A stretch of DNA of 64,000 nt from positions 186,001-250,000 of the forward strand of contig JBMNVN010000001.1 in the NCBI GenBank assembly GCA_050946835.1, given 5' to 3'. This stretch comes from UBA1447 sp002329225. GTDB taxonomy: Bacteria > Bacillota > Clostridia > Oscillospirales > Acutalibacteraceae. The notes beneath the pieces are model-generated. The model was not told where the DNA came from and did not search any database. It saw only the letters and a program-made list of their open reading frames with translations. The position numbers were made by a program, and so were the translations under genes. Below are positions 50,985 through 59,052 of this stretch, one piece after another (within the stretch, counting starts at the first letter, position 1; the number at the start of each line of letters is the position of its first letter).

Positions 50985-52511
50985 TTATTGCTCTTCCTTC
51001 TTCTTGCGGGAGAGGACTATCAAAGCACCGGCTGAGGTCAGCATAAGGCCCAACCAGGGGGCGATGCTGCCGCTGCCCGTTTCAGGGATTGACGTATCGG
51101 AATCCGGGGTATCGGGCTTCGAATCGTCCTCATCAGGGGCATCGGTGTCGGGTTCGTCCGTGTCGGGATCTTCGACATCCGGGACATCAGGATCTTCAGG
51201 ATCTTCAGGATCTTCCGGATCATCGGGGAATTCAGGAAATTCGATCTCAGGTTTTTCCAGAACTAAAAATAAGCCGAAAGCCGAGCCGGGTTCAGAGACA
51301 ATCTCCACCATATGTATACCGACATACAGGGTTTCGAGGAAAGCGGGTTTAAAAGTAACCTCTGTTGAACCTTCTTTCACCTCATAATCGGCTTCGTCGA
51401 CTGTTTCACCGTCAACCTTCACCTCAATGAAATCCTCAAACTCCGCATTTGAGGTAAAGCTTGCCGTTCTGCCGGAACCTTTAATCCAAAGGAAATCCTG
51501 ACTGATCATTTCAATTTCTTCCTGAAACTCGTAAAATCCTAAAACGATCATCATGTCTTCCTCAGCCGGCCAGACATTAATATACGTTGCAACATCCCCT
51601 TCTACTGTGACATCGCCCGAATCTGCAAAAATATAGCCCGGTTCAGTGCTGATCATAATGAAAAGTGCATACTCCTTATCCGGTTTAAACAGCTCATCCG
51701 GCTCCAAAAAGTACGGCATGTCATTTGTCAGTTCAACCCACTTCACCTCATCGACAGCAATACCCTCGGTATCGGTATCAATACCGGCTATAGATGCAGG
51801 CTCGCCTGCCACGGGCGGTACTACACCGATAATATTCACCTTATCAATTTCCGTCACAGGCTGCCATAAGGCCTTTACTTCCATATCGGTATCAACCTGG
51901 ATTTCATCGTCAACCGCTTTTTCTTCACCGTTTACTTCCCACGCCTTAAAGCCCAAGCCTTCAGGACGGGTGAAACGGTTTTCAGGAAGACTGAAAGCTG
52001 CGCCTTGGTCAACAACTCTGTCTGACATATATCCTGAACCGCCGTTTGAATCAAAGGAAACCACACATTGTCCCGGCCCTGCCGGAAGCGGATCAAAAGT
52101 AAGGTATACCGTATGCCAATCACGGCCGCCCCAAGTGTCCGTTGCAGGTTGCCCGTCTACATTCGCAGTGATAGTATCAGCAAAGGCATAGCCTCTTTGG
52201 GGAGTAACAGATACTATGATGCTGTACTGTCCCCCCGCCCCGAAAGGCGTTTCCGGATCTTTCCATAACGGATAATCATCCAACGTTTCTTCCCACTCAG
52301 TAAATTCGAAGTCGATAGTTACTCCCGTGGTTGAGGTTGCGATTCCCTCTATGGTCGGTAATTCACCCGCTACAGGCGGTGTTACACCGGTAATATCCAC
52401 ATGGGTAATCTTTTTTGCGGCAGCTGCCGAAAAGGTTGTCATAGGCACTATGCCGGCCAAAATAACAAGGGACAAAATAATTGCCAGGAGTCTGCTTGAT
52501 TTTTTGTTCAT
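50985..52511 (-). CDS. surface protein 3: repeat modules + InlB-type repeat + X2-like domain + IPETG sortase anchor
   Basis: A 508-aa paralogue with AGGAGG ribosome-binding site and signal peptide (about 1-32). Order: GVTPPVAGELPTIEGI module (about 38-150), an InlB/Flg_new-like beta-grasp repeat (CVVSFDSNGGSGYMSDRVV to VKALWQPV, about 157-218), a second GVVPPVAGEPASIAGI module (about 222-325), the X2-like domain (about 335-415; GSGRTASFTSNAEF), and a long Asp/Pro/Glu linker built on DPE repeats (about 425-470). It ends with IPETG, a hydrophobic segment and RKKKEEQ, a standard sortase sorting signal in variant form. Unlike its two paralogues it should be covalently wall-linked. Confidence 0.8.
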   Translation of the reverse strand: MNKKSSRLLAIILSLVILAGIVPMTTFSAAAAKKITHVDITGVTPPVAGELPTIEGIATSTTGVTIDFEFTEWEETLDDYPLWKDPETPFGAGGQYSIIVSVTPQRGYAFADTITANVDGQPATDTWGGRDWHTVYLTFDPLPAGPGQCVVSFDSNGGSGYMSDRVVDQGAAFSLPENRFTRPEGLGFKAWEVNGEEKAVDDEIQVDTDMEVKALWQPVTEIDKVNIIGVVPPVAGEPASIAGIDTDTEGIAVDEVKWVELTNDMPYFLEPDELFKPDKEYALFIMISTEPGYIFADSGDVTVEGDVATYINVWPAEEDMMIVLGFYEFQEEIEMISQDFLWIKGSGRTASFTSNAEFEDFIEVKVDGETVDEADYEVKEGSTEVTFKPAFLETLYVGIHMVEIVSEPGSAFGLFLVLEKPEIEFPEFPDDPEDPEDPEDPDVPDVEDPDTDEPDTDAPDEDDSKPDTPDSDTSIPETGSGSIAPWLGLMLTSAGALIVLSRKKKEEQ

Positions 52512-52723
52512 AAACTTTTCCTCCTCAATTCAGATTTTTTATATGCCGTGTCTTTACCTGATTTTCGCTAATTTTTAACAATGACGACTGAAGCAAATTA
52601 CCTCCTTTCCCCCTCGTAATTCCAAGCGAATAATATCATATAAAAATGACACTGTCCAGAGATTTCTGCGGAAGATAAAAACCGGTTGCGGTCATTTTTT
52701 TACCGATTTCAGGATAAAAAACA

Positions 52724-52744
52724 GCCCCGAATATTATTCGGAGC
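52724..52744 (-). terminator. terminator overlapping the end of ricT
   Basis: GCTCCGAAT pairs with ATTCGGGGC (one G-U pair), followed on minus by TGTTTTTTATCC. The ricT stop codon (52736-52734) lies inside the loop, so the last codons form the hairpin. Confidence 0.75.
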
Positions 52745-53597
52745 CGCTTTCTTCTTCAGTTATATCCGGCGTGTTTTTTGGCGCCTGACCTTTCAGGCGT
52801 TTGACCTTATCCCTATGAAATGTTTGGGGAAGGGCATCGGGATATTTGTCCAGGCGAACCTTCAGGTTGCCGGAAATCAGGCTTGCTTCCGTGACGACTC
52901 CCCTGCCCTCGGGAGTATCCACATTGGAGCCGACCTTCGGGGTTATCTTTATGAGTTCTTCATAGGCTTCCTGCTCATATTTAAGGCAGCACATCAGCCG
53001 CCCGCAGGTTCCGCTGATTTTTACGGGATTGAGTGAAAGGCCCTGCTCTTTTGCCATGCGGATGGAAACCGGTTGAAAAGCGTCAAGAAAAGAACTGCAG
53101 CAAAAGACTCTGCCGCACATACCCAAACCGCCGATCATTTTTGACTCGTCCCTTACGCCTATCTGCCGCAATTCTATTCGGGTTTTGAAGGTGGCGGCCA
53201 AATCTTTTACAAGTTCGCGGAAGTCCACCCTTTCGTCCGCAGTAAAATAAAACAGAGCCTTACTGCTGTCAAAGGTAAACTCCACATCCACAAGCTTCAT
53301 ATCCAGCTGATGGAACAAAATCTTTTCGACGCAGATGTCGAAAGCTTCTTTTTCTTTGGCGCGGAGCTTTTCAAGGGTTATTAAATCTTCCTCAGTGGCA
53401 ATACGAACCAGTCTGCGCAGGGGTTTGACAATTTTGTCATCTTCAACCTGCATATTTTCATCCACGGTTTCGCCGCATTCAAGCCCCCTGGAGGTTTCGA
53501 CAATAACCATGTCGCCTTTATTTACTTTTTGACCTTCCGGGTCAAAAAAATATGTTCGGCCGGTGTCGTTGAATTTTACGCCGATAACTTCTGTCAT
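52734..53597 (-). CDS. ricT: PSP1/RicT (YaaT) family protein
   Basis: A 287-aa PSP1-domain protein. Known: Bacillus RicT joins RicA and RicF in an Fe-S complex that directs RNase Y-dependent mRNA maturation and affects sporulation and competence. Seen: VGVKFNDTGRTYFF-like start, the central KLVDVEFTFDSSKALFYFTADERVDFR, and the Cys motifs GLGMCGRVFCC and GTCGRLMCCLKYE that hold the Fe-S cluster. It follows holB as in the yaaQ-yaaR-holB-yaaT order of Bacillus. Confidence 0.93.
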   Translation of the reverse strand: MTEVIGVKFNDTGRTYFFDPEGQKVNKGDMVIVETSRGLECGETVDENMQVEDDKIVKPLRRLVRIATEEDLITLEKLRAKEKEAFDICVEKILFHQLDMKLVDVEFTFDSSKALFYFTADERVDFRELVKDLAATFKTRIELRQIGVRDESKMIGGLGMCGRVFCCSSFLDAFQPVSIRMAKEQGLSLNPVKISGTCGRLMCCLKYEQEAYEELIKITPKVGSNVDTPEGRGVVTEASLISGNLKVRLDKYPDALPQTFHRDKVKRLKGQAPKNTPDITEEESGSE

Positions 53598-53665
53598 GCT
53601 TTGTTGACCTTTCCTTTCCCGGGGAGAACGCCCCGGAGTGAGTAGTTGCGGTTAAACCGCATAAA

Positions 53666-54589
53666 TTATGCCCTGAGCCTTGAGCACAGTCTTGAAATTA
53701 AAAGGGTATTGTTGCAGCTCCTTTTTACCGCATCGTCAAGTTTGCGGACTTCTTCCGCCAAATTCAGCAGGCGCGGAACGGGCAGGGCTTTTGCCAAGAC
53801 TTTGGCCGCATCCGGCGAAGAGGACAACAGTTCTCCTCCGCTTTTTACCACTAAAGCATCCCTGATAATAAGCTCCAGCTCAGCCAAAGACAACTCCAAG
53901 AGCTGATTGTCTTTTTCAAAAACCGCCGTTTCTATAAGCAGGTCATAGTCACGGGGTGCGGTTATGGCCCGTGCAAGCTTAGCCGCCGCCTGACGGGCAA
54001 GTTCCGGTTTTTTGGACCGGGAACTTGTTTCGGGCTGTACGGCGCCCAAATTAAAACAGGCAACCCGCGACAAAACTGTGGTCAAGAGGGAATTTCTGCT
54101 TTCGCACAAAAGAATAAAACGTATATATCCGGGCGGTTCTTCAAGGATTTTAAGCATTGCGTTTTGCGCCTGTGCCGTCATAACCCCCGCATCGGGGAAG
54201 ATGTAAACTTTTAAATCCGCTTCATTCGGAACTATATAGGCATTTTCAATAACCGGACGGACAACCCTTACGCCGAACTGAACTCTGTCCTTTTCTTTTT
54301 CAACCTCGGCAATATCCGGATGGCGCAGATTATCTTCCAACGCTTTGAGGACGGGCTTTTTTTTACCCGCCGCAGCAGCGAAGCTTTTAAGGCATGAGGA
54401 GCAGACAAGGCAAGGCTTTTCACCTTTGCCGTTGCAAACCAAAGAAGCCGCCAAAAGCCTTGCCAGCTTCAGGCGGTCACTGTGGCTGCCCCCCTCGATA
54501 ACAGCGGCATGAGGAAACCTGCCGGAATCCATTGCCTCGGACAGCCCGTTTTTTATAGAACTGTTCAGTTCAAGGCCTAAAAAATCCAT
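53666..54589 (-). CDS. holB: DNA polymerase III delta' subunit
   Basis: A 307-aa clamp-loader subunit. Seen: RFPHAAVIEGG in place of a working Walker A motif (delta' does not bind ATP), a zinc-type cluster CLVCSSC (about 60-66), VRVVRPVIENAYI, then VYIFPDAGVMTAQAQNAMLKILEEPP (about 128-153), the hallmark of this family, and RFILLCESRNSLLTTVLSRV. Lower C-terminal similarity is usual. The start lacks a strong ribosome-binding site. Its neighbours darA and ricT support the identity. Confidence 0.92.
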   Translation of the reverse strand: MDFLGLELNSSIKNGLSEAMDSGRFPHAAVIEGGSHSDRLKLARLLAASLVCNGKGEKPCLVCSSCLKSFAAAAGKKKPVLKALEDNLRHPDIAEVEKEKDRVQFGVRVVRPVIENAYIVPNEADLKVYIFPDAGVMTAQAQNAMLKILEEPPGYIRFILLCESRNSLLTTVLSRVACFNLGAVQPETSSRSKKPELARQAAAKLARAITAPRDYDLLIETAVFEKDNQLLELSLAELELIIRDALVVKSGGELLSSSPDAAKVLAKALPVPRLLNLAEEVRKLDDAVKRSCNNTLLISRLCSRLRA

Positions 54590-54624
54590 ATTTTACCGAA
54601 AGCGCTCAAAGCGCCGGAAGGCTG

Positions 54625-54948
54625 TTACAGTTTATAGAACTGTTCCACATCCAGCACAAAGATGGTCGCTCCCCCAATGGTAACCTCAACCGGCATCGGC
54701 ATAAAAGTCTCGTTGGTGAACGAGGGACTTGATTCCACCATCTGGGTACGCCGGCTGCTGCGGTTGCGGATAATCTCAATGACGTCGGCCACCTTGTCGT
54801 CTTCCGCGCCTATGAGGAGGGTCGCATTGCCCGCCCTCAAAAATCCGCCGGATGTGGACAATTTGGTGGCGCTGAAACCGTTGCGGGAAAGCTCCCCCAA
54901 CACGGCATGACAGTCATCATTGTTGACAATGGCTATTAAAAGTTTCAA
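54625..54948 (-). CDS. cyclic di-AMP receptor DarA/PstA (DUF970)
   Basis: 107 aa from the TTG at 54948, which has AAGGGGTGG upstream and gives the family start MKLLIAIVNNDD; a GTG three codons earlier is less likely. It is a PII-like trimeric protein that binds cyclic di-AMP. Seen: LSRNGFSATKLSTSGGFL, RAGNATLLIGAEDD, the T-loop with SSRRTQMVESSPSF, and TIGGATIFVLDVEQFYKL at the end. It lies between the YaaO-type decarboxylase and holB; the tmk and yaaR genes of Bacillus are missing here. Confidence 0.93.
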   Translation of the reverse strand: MKLLIAIVNNDDCHAVLGELSRNGFSATKLSTSGGFLRAGNATLLIGAEDDKVADVIEIIRNRSSRRTQMVESSPSFTNETFMPMPVEVTIGGATIFVLDVEQFYKL

Positions 54949-54974
54949 ACAATCCACCCCTTGACATTGTTTTA

Positions 54975-56327
54975 TTAATTATAACCTGTAGCGGTTCGTT
55001 TTACAACGGCAATTGCCGAAAAACCGTTATGTTTTAAAGATTGTATATTATTTTCCGTAATTACTTCGCCCGGAATAACAAGAGGAATAGCGGGGGGGCA
55101 GGGGCAAACGGGCGTTGCCGCCGCCTGACCTGCCGCTTTTTCGACGGGTAAAACCGTTTTCGGGGACAAAAGTGCCTGCCTCGGTGAAAGAAGGGCTTGC
55201 GACAAAGGCGTACAGCCCGTCAGTGTCACGGCATCCGACACTTTTTCATTTTTTATTTCGGTTAAAGCGCTGCGCAAAGCGGTAAGATCTTCTTCCGTAT
55301 TAAACGGAGTCAGAATAAGGATTACTCCCTCACTGCCGGCATATTCCGGTTCTATGCCCCGCTGCCTGAGGATCTCCCCTGCCCGTTCCCCGCCGCATTC
55401 GGGCAGGAAAGCCAATCTCATCGGATCGCATTCCCCTTCCGGCAACACAAGGCCGATATCACGCATATAGTTTTTCAACTCTTCGCCCTTTACGGCCTGC
55501 TGCCTGATTATATCCCCGCCTTCACCTGCAAGCCATACCCGGCACAAGTCAAGGGAAAGCATAATAAGGTAGGAAGGACTTGTGGAGCCGAAAAGCGCCA
55601 TGGCTTCCCTTGCCGGTGAAACAAAATCTTTACGGGCAATATTGAGCCAGGCTCCGCCGGTAAGAACGGGCAAAGTTTTATGGGCGGAATCCGCAGTTAT
55701 GGCCGCTCCCCCTGCAATAGGCCCCAAGCCGGGGTTAACAAAGGGCAAGTGAGCGCCGTGGGCATTGTCAACAAGAAGCGGAACACCGAAACTTTCCGCC
55801 GCCCGGGCGATGGCTTTAACATCGCTTAAAACCCCGAAGTAGTCCGGAGTGGTGATATAAACCGCCTTGGCATCCGGGTTTGCTTTTAACGCCCCGGCTA
55901 TCGACTCCGCCGATATTCTGCCGGCAAAACCCTGTCCGGCACTTTCGTCCGGCATAACCCAGACGGGGCTTATGTCGAGCAGCGCCATGGCGTTGATAGC
56001 CGAACGGTGAACAACACGGCCGAAAACAACTTTGCCGCCCTCGGGCGCCGCTAAACGCAGCATGGTCTGAATACAAAGGGTACAGCCCCCGGCGCTCATA
56101 AGCGTGGCGGCTGTGCCGAAAAGTTCACTTGCCAATTCTTCCGCCCGGGCAGTGGCGCCGGCTCCGTCAAAAAGGCTGCCCGTATCCGGGAGTTCTGTCA
56201 GGTCAAAGGGCAGTACCTGTTTAAGGGCGGAAAGACTCTGAGCCGTTCCGCCGTGGCCGGGCATATGAAAGCAGGAGCGTTTTTTTTGATTGTGGCTCAC
56301 TATTGCGTCAAGTATCGGAGTTTCCAT
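54975..56327 (-). CDS. Orn/Lys/Arg decarboxylase-type PLP enzyme (YaaO-like)
   Basis: A 450-aa fold-type I PLP enzyme. Seen: FHMPGHGG near the N-terminus, DLTELPDTGSLFDGAG, SAGGCTLCIQTMLRLA, YITTPDYFGVLSD, the aspartate DNAHGAHLPF, and the Schiff-base Lys in DSAHKTLPVLTGG (about residue 215). The C-domain is shorter than in inducible decarboxylases. Known: homologues decarboxylate arginine or lysine to start polyamine synthesis; the substrate here is not certain. It heads the darA-holB-ricT group, like yaaO in Bacillus. Confidence 0.9.
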   Translation of the reverse strand: METPILDAIVSHNQKKRSCFHMPGHGGTAQSLSALKQVLPFDLTELPDTGSLFDGAGATARAEELASELFGTAATLMSAGGCTLCIQTMLRLAAPEGGKVVFGRVVHRSAINAMALLDISPVWVMPDESAGQGFAGRISAESIAGALKANPDAKAVYITTPDYFGVLSDVKAIARAAESFGVPLLVDNAHGAHLPFVNPGLGPIAGGAAITADSAHKTLPVLTGGAWLNIARKDFVSPAREAMALFGSTSPSYLIMLSLDLCRVWLAGEGGDIIRQQAVKGEELKNYMRDIGLVLPEGECDPMRLAFLPECGGERAGEILRQRGIEPEYAGSEGVILILTPFNTEEDLTALRSALTEIKNEKVSDAVTLTGCTPLSQALLSPRQALLSPKTVLPVEKAAGQAAATPVCPCPPAIPLVIPGEVITENNIQSLKHNGFSAIAVVKRTATGYN

Positions 56328-56350
56328 TTTACAAACCTCAACGGAGGATA

Positions 56351-57157
56351 TTATTCTTTCCCTCCGATTATTCTAAGATTCCGTCCCATGACTTCATCGC
56401 CCCTCCACGCCCAAACCCGATCGGAATTATCTTCGGAAAGGTCGGCACGGGAACGAAAACCGGTTTCAAACTCTTTAAGAGGCCGGCTCACGGCACCGGC
56501 GTTCATGGGACAGACCAATTGGCAGATGTCGCAGCCCCAGGCACAGCCCGCACGTTCAATAAGCCGTTCCTGTTCGGGAGACAGCGTTTTTTTACTTTGC
56601 GTAACGTGAGAAAGGCAGGTGTTTTTCTCAAAAACCGCTTTACCCAAAGCATCGGCGGGGCAATTGTTTACGCAAAGTCCGCAAAGGTCGCAGTAAAGGG
56701 GTTTAGCTTTACAGTCTGCGGAGATTTTCAGTGTGGTTACAATCTCACCGATTAATACCCAAGAGCCGTAGACGGGGTGAATAAGCAGGTTATTGAGCCC
56801 CAACACACCCAAGCCCGCCAGAGCGGCGGCATATACTTCCGGCACCGGGGAATTGTCCGTAAAACAGGCAAAATCTTCATGCGGGAAAATGTTTTTCAGT
56901 TCATTCACCGCTTTTTCAAGGCGGATGTTTATGACATGATGGTAATCGGGAACGGCGGCAAAACGGGCAAGGTCGGTATTTTTGTACTTCTCATCGGGCA
57001 TGGAATAGGGAAAAACGGCAACGATAATACTCGCCGCCTGCCGGGGTATGTCTTTTGCAGCCTTGCAGGGAAGAAGACAGTCGGACACCGCAGCGAAGTC
57101 ACATACTCCCCAGGCGGGAAAAATACCGTCTAATATTTTTTTCCCCTTAACATTCAT
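56351..57157 (-). CDS. epoxyqueuosine reductase-like protein (QueG family)
   Basis: 268 aa from the ATG at 57157; TTG and GTG alternatives upstream overlap the previous gene. Seen: a cobalamin-binding-type N-domain, FTDNSPVPEVYAAALAGLGV with the Asp equivalent to the catalytic residue of QueG, a ferredoxin motif CDLCGLCVNNCPADAL (about 160-175), and a second cluster CAWGCDICQLVCPMN (about 216-230). It lacks the C-terminal HEAT-like repeats of full-length QueG (about 370 aa), as in many Clostridia. It could be a QueG homologue with a related reductase role. Confidence 0.82.
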   Translation of the reverse strand: MNVKGKKILDGIFPAWGVCDFAAVSDCLLPCKAAKDIPRQAASIIVAVFPYSMPDEKYKNTDLARFAAVPDYHHVINIRLEKAVNELKNIFPHEDFACFTDNSPVPEVYAAALAGLGVLGLNNLLIHPVYGSWVLIGEIVTTLKISADCKAKPLYCDLCGLCVNNCPADALGKAVFEKNTCLSHVTQSKKTLSPEQERLIERAGCAWGCDICQLVCPMNAGAVSRPLKEFETGFRSRADLSEDNSDRVWAWRGDEVMGRNLRIIGGKE

Positions 57158-57164
57158 AACAATT

Positions 57165-58121
57165 TTACAATGCACCCGCAAAGGCTATCATAAACGGCAT
57201 GGTAACAATGGCTAAAAGGCTGACAATCGCCACTGTTTGGGAGGCAAAAACATAGTCACGGTTGTACTGAGCTGCAAACATTACGGTATTGTTTGCCGTG
57301 GGAGCGCTTGCGGAAATCACCAGGGCGGAAAGCAAGGTGCCGCTCAGGCCGAACAGCTTAAAGACGGCAATCATAACAAGGGGCAGAACAATAAGTTTAA
57401 ACAGAGCAACAATAAAAATCCGGCCGTCGCTGAAGAACTTTTTGACATCAACCTTTGAAAGGTAGGTACCGAAAATTATCATAGCCAAGGGGGTGTTCAT
57501 ACTTGCGATATAGTTCACGGGTTGGTAAATGACGTCAGGCAGATTTACATTAAGTAAAAACAGGGGCAGGCCAACCAAAACCGCCAGCGTACCGGGATTT
57601 ATAATCAGTTTTTTGAATGCAAATCCGCGTTTTTCACCCTCGGATTTCTCCTCCATGATAAATACGCCGTGAGTAAAGACGAACATTTGAAAGGCCATGA
57701 TGACGGCCGAACAATAGAATACGCCCTCGGAGCCGAGTACCGCATTCGCAAGGGGCAGGGCCATATAGCCGCAGTTGCCGTAAACGCAGGCGTACTTCAG
57801 CACTGCTCCTTTATGGCGATCGGACTTTCTGAAAAAAGGAATATTTATAACCGCAGCCACGGCATGAATCAAAAGACCGCAGCCGATGGCTATAAAAAGC
57901 TTTTTTGCCGTTTCGGAGGAATATTCAATTTCCAGAAAAGAGCGGACAATCACATTGGGCGTGATGATATAAAAAAGCAGCCCGGTACAAAGCCTGGCTG
58001 TTTTTTCGGTATAAAGTCCGGTCTTATCGGCAAGCACGCCTACCGCTACCACTATATAAAGGATTGCCACCTGTTCGGCGGCATTGAGCATGGTGCCGAA
58101 AAAAAGAGCCTTATCGAACAA
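57165..58121 (-). CDS. AEC (auxin efflux carrier) family transporter
   Basis: 318 aa from the TTG at 58121, one base after the upstream stop, with AGAAGGGAAG in that gene's last codons; earlier in-frame starts lie inside the neighbouring gene. About ten transmembrane segments occur with the family's two-repeat pattern: LCTGLLFYIITPNVIVRSFL and NPGTLAVLVGLPLFLL, and the crossover region SASAPTANNTVMFAAQY. Known: AEC proteins export or exchange organic acids such as malate. With citrate synthase nearby, an organic-acid role is plausible but unproven. Confidence 0.85.
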   Translation of the reverse strand: MFDKALFFGTMLNAAEQVAILYIVVAVGVLADKTGLYTEKTARLCTGLLFYIITPNVIVRSFLEIEYSSETAKKLFIAIGCGLLIHAVAAVINIPFFRKSDRHKGAVLKYACVYGNCGYMALPLANAVLGSEGVFYCSAVIMAFQMFVFTHGVFIMEEKSEGEKRGFAFKKLIINPGTLAVLVGLPLFLLNVNLPDVIYQPVNYIASMNTPLAMIIFGTYLSKVDVKKFFSDGRIFIVALFKLIVLPLVMIAVFKLFGLSGTLLSALVISASAPTANNTVMFAAQYNRDYVFASQTVAIVSLLAIVTMPFMIAFAGAL

Positions 58122-58122
58122 T

Positions 58123-59034
58123 TCAATCTTCCCTTCTCTTGCCCTTGAGAAAACGCATTTTACCGAGAATAAGCGCCGGTATAAAAATACCCAAGGCAAG
58201 GTCGCAATATTCGGGAGGCGACAACATGGCGAGTACGGAACCTTTACCTAAAATAACCATAGCCATACGGGGGACAAAACAAAGCAGACAAAGCAGGGCT
58301 GCCGGCAAACCGAAGCCTATGATTTTCCAGTCCGCATCCTTATTATTCACCCGTGATACTACCTGTGCAAACGCCATAAAGAACAGCATCAATGCCACCA
58401 GCATAAGCAGTTCAAAAAACAAATCCGAAACCCGCAAAAAGCTGATTGTGCGCATAAAGCGGTGCAGAATCCGGCATACAGCCCAACCGAGAGGACTTAA
58501 TGCCAGAATCTTAAACCGTTCGGGGGAAAACTTGCCCGTTATTAAACTCACCCCATAGATTGAAAAAAAAGCAAGGGCAAGAAATGCAAAAACAATCTGC
58601 GCCAAAACAGGCAGGCGGCTGGCACTGAGCATATCATTTGTAAGCACCTGAGTAAGCGGACTTGAGTCCGGCGACAACACGGCTTGCTTGATATTGCCGT
58701 AATACCGGGTCATGGCTATTGCATCCAAAGCAAGACCGGCGGTAACTCCGAATGCAAGTACTCCCAGCACGGGCTGTTTTCTGACCGTTGTGCTGTACCT
58801 GGTGCTGTAACGGCCGAAGAATGCCAGAATCAGAGGAGCCGCACAGAATACTCCCAAAAGAATATACAATAGATTAATGCTGAGATCGGATCCCGTGTAA
58901 AAACCTGTTTTGGGTTCAACAACATACAGATACTGGTAAACCCTTACAGGTAAAACGGAAAGTACCCCGGCGGCAAAAAAACTCATGGGCAAGGCTAAAT
59001 TTAAGCTAAAATGTCTTTTCTTCACTTCACTCAC
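58123..59034 (-). CDS. hypothetical polytopic membrane protein
   Basis: A 303-aa protein with about seven transmembrane segments (about 10-32, 52-72, 88-110, 140-165, 195-225, 238-260 and 265-290) and few charged loops. I do not recognise a family. The start is GTG (59034), 18 bases after the citrate synthase stop, and the end is almost joined to the AEC transporter gene, so all three are probably one transcript. It may be part of a transport or stress module, but no motif supports that. Confidence 0.65.
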   Translation of the reverse strand: MSEVKKRHFSLNLALPMSFFAAGVLSVLPVRVYQYLYVVEPKTGFYTGSDLSINLLYILLGVFCAAPLILAFFGRYSTRYSTTVRKQPVLGVLAFGVTAGLALDAIAMTRYYGNIKQAVLSPDSSPLTQVLTNDMLSASRLPVLAQIVFAFLALAFFSIYGVSLITGKFSPERFKILALSPLGWAVCRILHRFMRTISFLRVSDLFFELLMLVALMLFFMAFAQVVSRVNNKDADWKIIGFGLPAALLCLLCFVPRMAMVILGKGSVLAMLSPPEYCDLALGIFIPALILGKMRFLKGKRRED

Positions 59035-59052
59035 ACCGTTTCAATTTCAAAC

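Noticed and set aside
51150..51240. CRISPR-like repeat array
   Set aside because: The 9-base repeats are in frame within a coding linker, with no spacers.
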